From Vibrio madracius (GTDB taxonomy: Bacteria; Pseudomonadota; Gammaproteobacteria; Enterobacterales; Vibrionaceae): DNA of 9,799 bases. The stretch lies in the NCBI GenBank assembly GCA_000695745.1, contig ASHK01000228.1, forward strand, positions 1 to 9,799, in the 5' to 3' direction. The notes beneath the pieces are model-generated. The model was not told the DNA's origin. It saw only the letters and a program-made list of their open reading frames with translations, and ran no database searches. The position numbers and the translations under genes were made by a program. Shown here in pieces: positions 8,982-9,799 of the stretch (its first letter is position 1; every line of letters begins with the position of its first letter).

Positions 8982-9704
8982 CTAGAGAGCAGTTACCTGC
9001 ACGCTCCCGATACCATTAATGGTGCCTTCAATTTGGCGAGCACCGGCTTGTACCGCTGCGATAGAGTTCGCCACCGACATTCCTAAGTCGTCATGACAGT
9101 GCACTGAAATGATCGCCTTATCGATGTTAGGGACGCGATTGAAAAGGGTTTGAATGATGCCACCGAATTCGTTTGGAACCGTGTAGCCTACTGTGTCTGG
9201 AATATTGATGGTGCTTGCGCCAGCATCAATCGCGGCTTCGACCATACGGCAAAGGTTATCGATTGGGGTGCGTCCTGCGTCTTCACATGAAAACTCAACA
9301 TCATCAGTGTAATTACGTGCATGTTTCACCGCTTTTACGCCCATTTCGACCACATCGTCATAGCTACGACGCAATTTATCTTGAACGTGAACGGTTGAGG
9401 TAGAAATAAACGTATGAATACGGAACGCTTCTGCGACTTTCAACGCTTCAGCGGCAGCGTCAATATCTTTAGCCACTGCGCGCGACAAGGCACAAACTCG
9501 GCTATTTTTGATGTGTTTTGCGATGGTTTGAACTGACTCGAAGTCGCCTGGAGAGGAGATAGGGAAGCCAGCTTCAATAACATCAACACCTAGACGCTCG
9601 AGCGCATAAGCAATTTGCAGTTTCTCTTTAACTGTCAGACTTGCTGAAAGTGCCTGCTCGCCGTCACGCAATGTGGTGTCGAATATTATCACCTGATCTT
9701 TCAT
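8982..9704 (-). CDS. leuA: LeuA fragment 1: N-terminal catalytic barrel
   Basis: This 240-residue frame contains most of the catalytic TIM barrel and three of the four metal ligands (Asp14, His202, His204). Its last seven residues (SVQVTAL) are out-of-frame and replace the conserved ERAGNCS. Alone it lacks Asn238, the substrate-binding subdomain and the regulatory domain. Confidence 0.8.
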   Translation of the reverse strand: MKDQVIIFDTTLRDGEQALSASLTVKEKLQIAYALERLGVDVIEAGFPISSPGDFESVQTIAKHIKNSRVCALSRAVAKDIDAAAEALKVAEAFRIHTFISTSTVHVQDKLRRSYDDVVEMGVKAVKHARNYTDDVEFSCEDAGRTPIDNLCRMVEAAIDAGASTINIPDTVGYTVPNEFGGIIQTLFNRVPNIDKAIISVHCHDDLGMSVANSIAAVQAGARQIEGTINGIGSVQVTAL

Positions 9705-9756
9705 ATTTGCTTCCTCTTTATACAGGTTAATCGTTTACGTCCAGTTCAATCGATAT

Positions 9757-9777
9757 AAAAAACGCTTGTTGCAAGCG
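9757..9777 (-). terminator. Attenuator-type terminator upstream of leuA
   Basis: On the minus strand CGCTTG (9777-9772), the loop CAA and CAAGCG (9768-9763) form a 6-bp GC-rich hairpin immediately followed by T6 (9762-9757). The T tract ends 52 bases before the leuA start. An intrinsic terminator in the leader of a leu operon matches the leucine attenuation known in enterobacteria, where leucine codons in a short leader peptide decide read-through. The leader peptide and antiterminator arms would lie beyond the right edge, so the mechanism is inferred. Confidence 0.75.
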
Positions 9778-9799
9778 GGTTTTTAGAATTCTTAGTGGT

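Larger units (their letters stand above)
8158..9704 (-). pseudogene. leuA: 2-isopropylmalate synthase LeuA, one frame shift
   Basis: LeuA catalyses the first committed step of leucine synthesis, condensing acetyl-CoA with 2-ketoisovalerate, and is feedback-inhibited by leucine. With one base restored the protein is 515 residues, normal for this subtype. The TIM-barrel part has [10 protein letters not shown] (8-17, metal ligand Asp14) and [11 protein letters not shown] (200-210, ligands His202 and His204). The frame is lost at Gly233, in GTINGIG: as written it runs into SVQVTAL and stops. Adding one C to the CCC at 9006-9008 restores [14 protein letters not shown], including the fourth ligand Asn238. 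The rest holds HSSGIHQDG and the C-terminal leucine-sensing domain (about 390-515). The ATG at 9704 has a good ribosome binding site (GAGGAA, 9716-9711). As written the gene is inactive and leucine synthesis would fail. All other leu genes are intact, so a sequence error is likely. Confidence 0.93.

Noticed and set aside
9000..9012. Programmed frameshifting or split-gene expression of leuA
   Set aside because: No slippery heptamer or Shine-Dalgarno-like stimulator is visible, and the break falls within the active site where no domain boundary exists.

Overview
The window looks like ordinary chromosomal backbone from a marine gammaproteobacterium, most probably Vibrio or a close relative. This rests on recalled family resemblance and not on a search: LptD, DjlA and the Leu enzymes all read as Vibrio/enterobacterial-type proteins, and base composition is moderate. 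There are no mobile elements, CRISPR arrays, tRNA or rRNA genes, or phage genes.

Layout. Positions 39-2376 (minus) hold lptD, the outer-membrane lipopolysaccharide translocon; the surA-type gene that usually follows would lie off the left edge. A 159-bp divergent spacer separates it from a plus-strand pair, djlA (a membrane-anchored J-domain co-chaperone) and a DUF924 gene, whose stop and start codons overlap by one base. These converge on a minus-strand DUF547 gene (3965-4757) encoding a predicted exported protein, with an inverted repeat between the convergent ends. The right half is a leucine biosynthesis operon, leuA-leuB-leuC-leuD, read on the minus strand from about 9704 to 4873. It has an attenuator-type terminator upstream of leuA and a strong Rho-independent terminator after leuD.

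How the genes work together. LeuA condenses 2-ketoisovalerate with acetyl-CoA, LeuCD isomerises the product and LeuB oxidises it to the leucine precursor. LptD inserts LPS into the outer leaflet. DjlA is an inner-membrane DnaK partner. The DUF924 and DUF547 proteins have no assigned function.

The most striking feature is that three of the seven usual products are broken by single-base frame shifts: lptD twice, leuA once and the DUF547 gene once (in its signal peptide). All four lesions can be repaired by a one-base change in a short homopolymer. lptD is normally essential, and the sequence on both sides of each break is well conserved. The simplest reading is therefore sequencing or assembly error, not real gene decay, though the sequence alone cannot prove it. 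I found no convincing undescribed system; the remaining findings are modest regulatory and structural observations.
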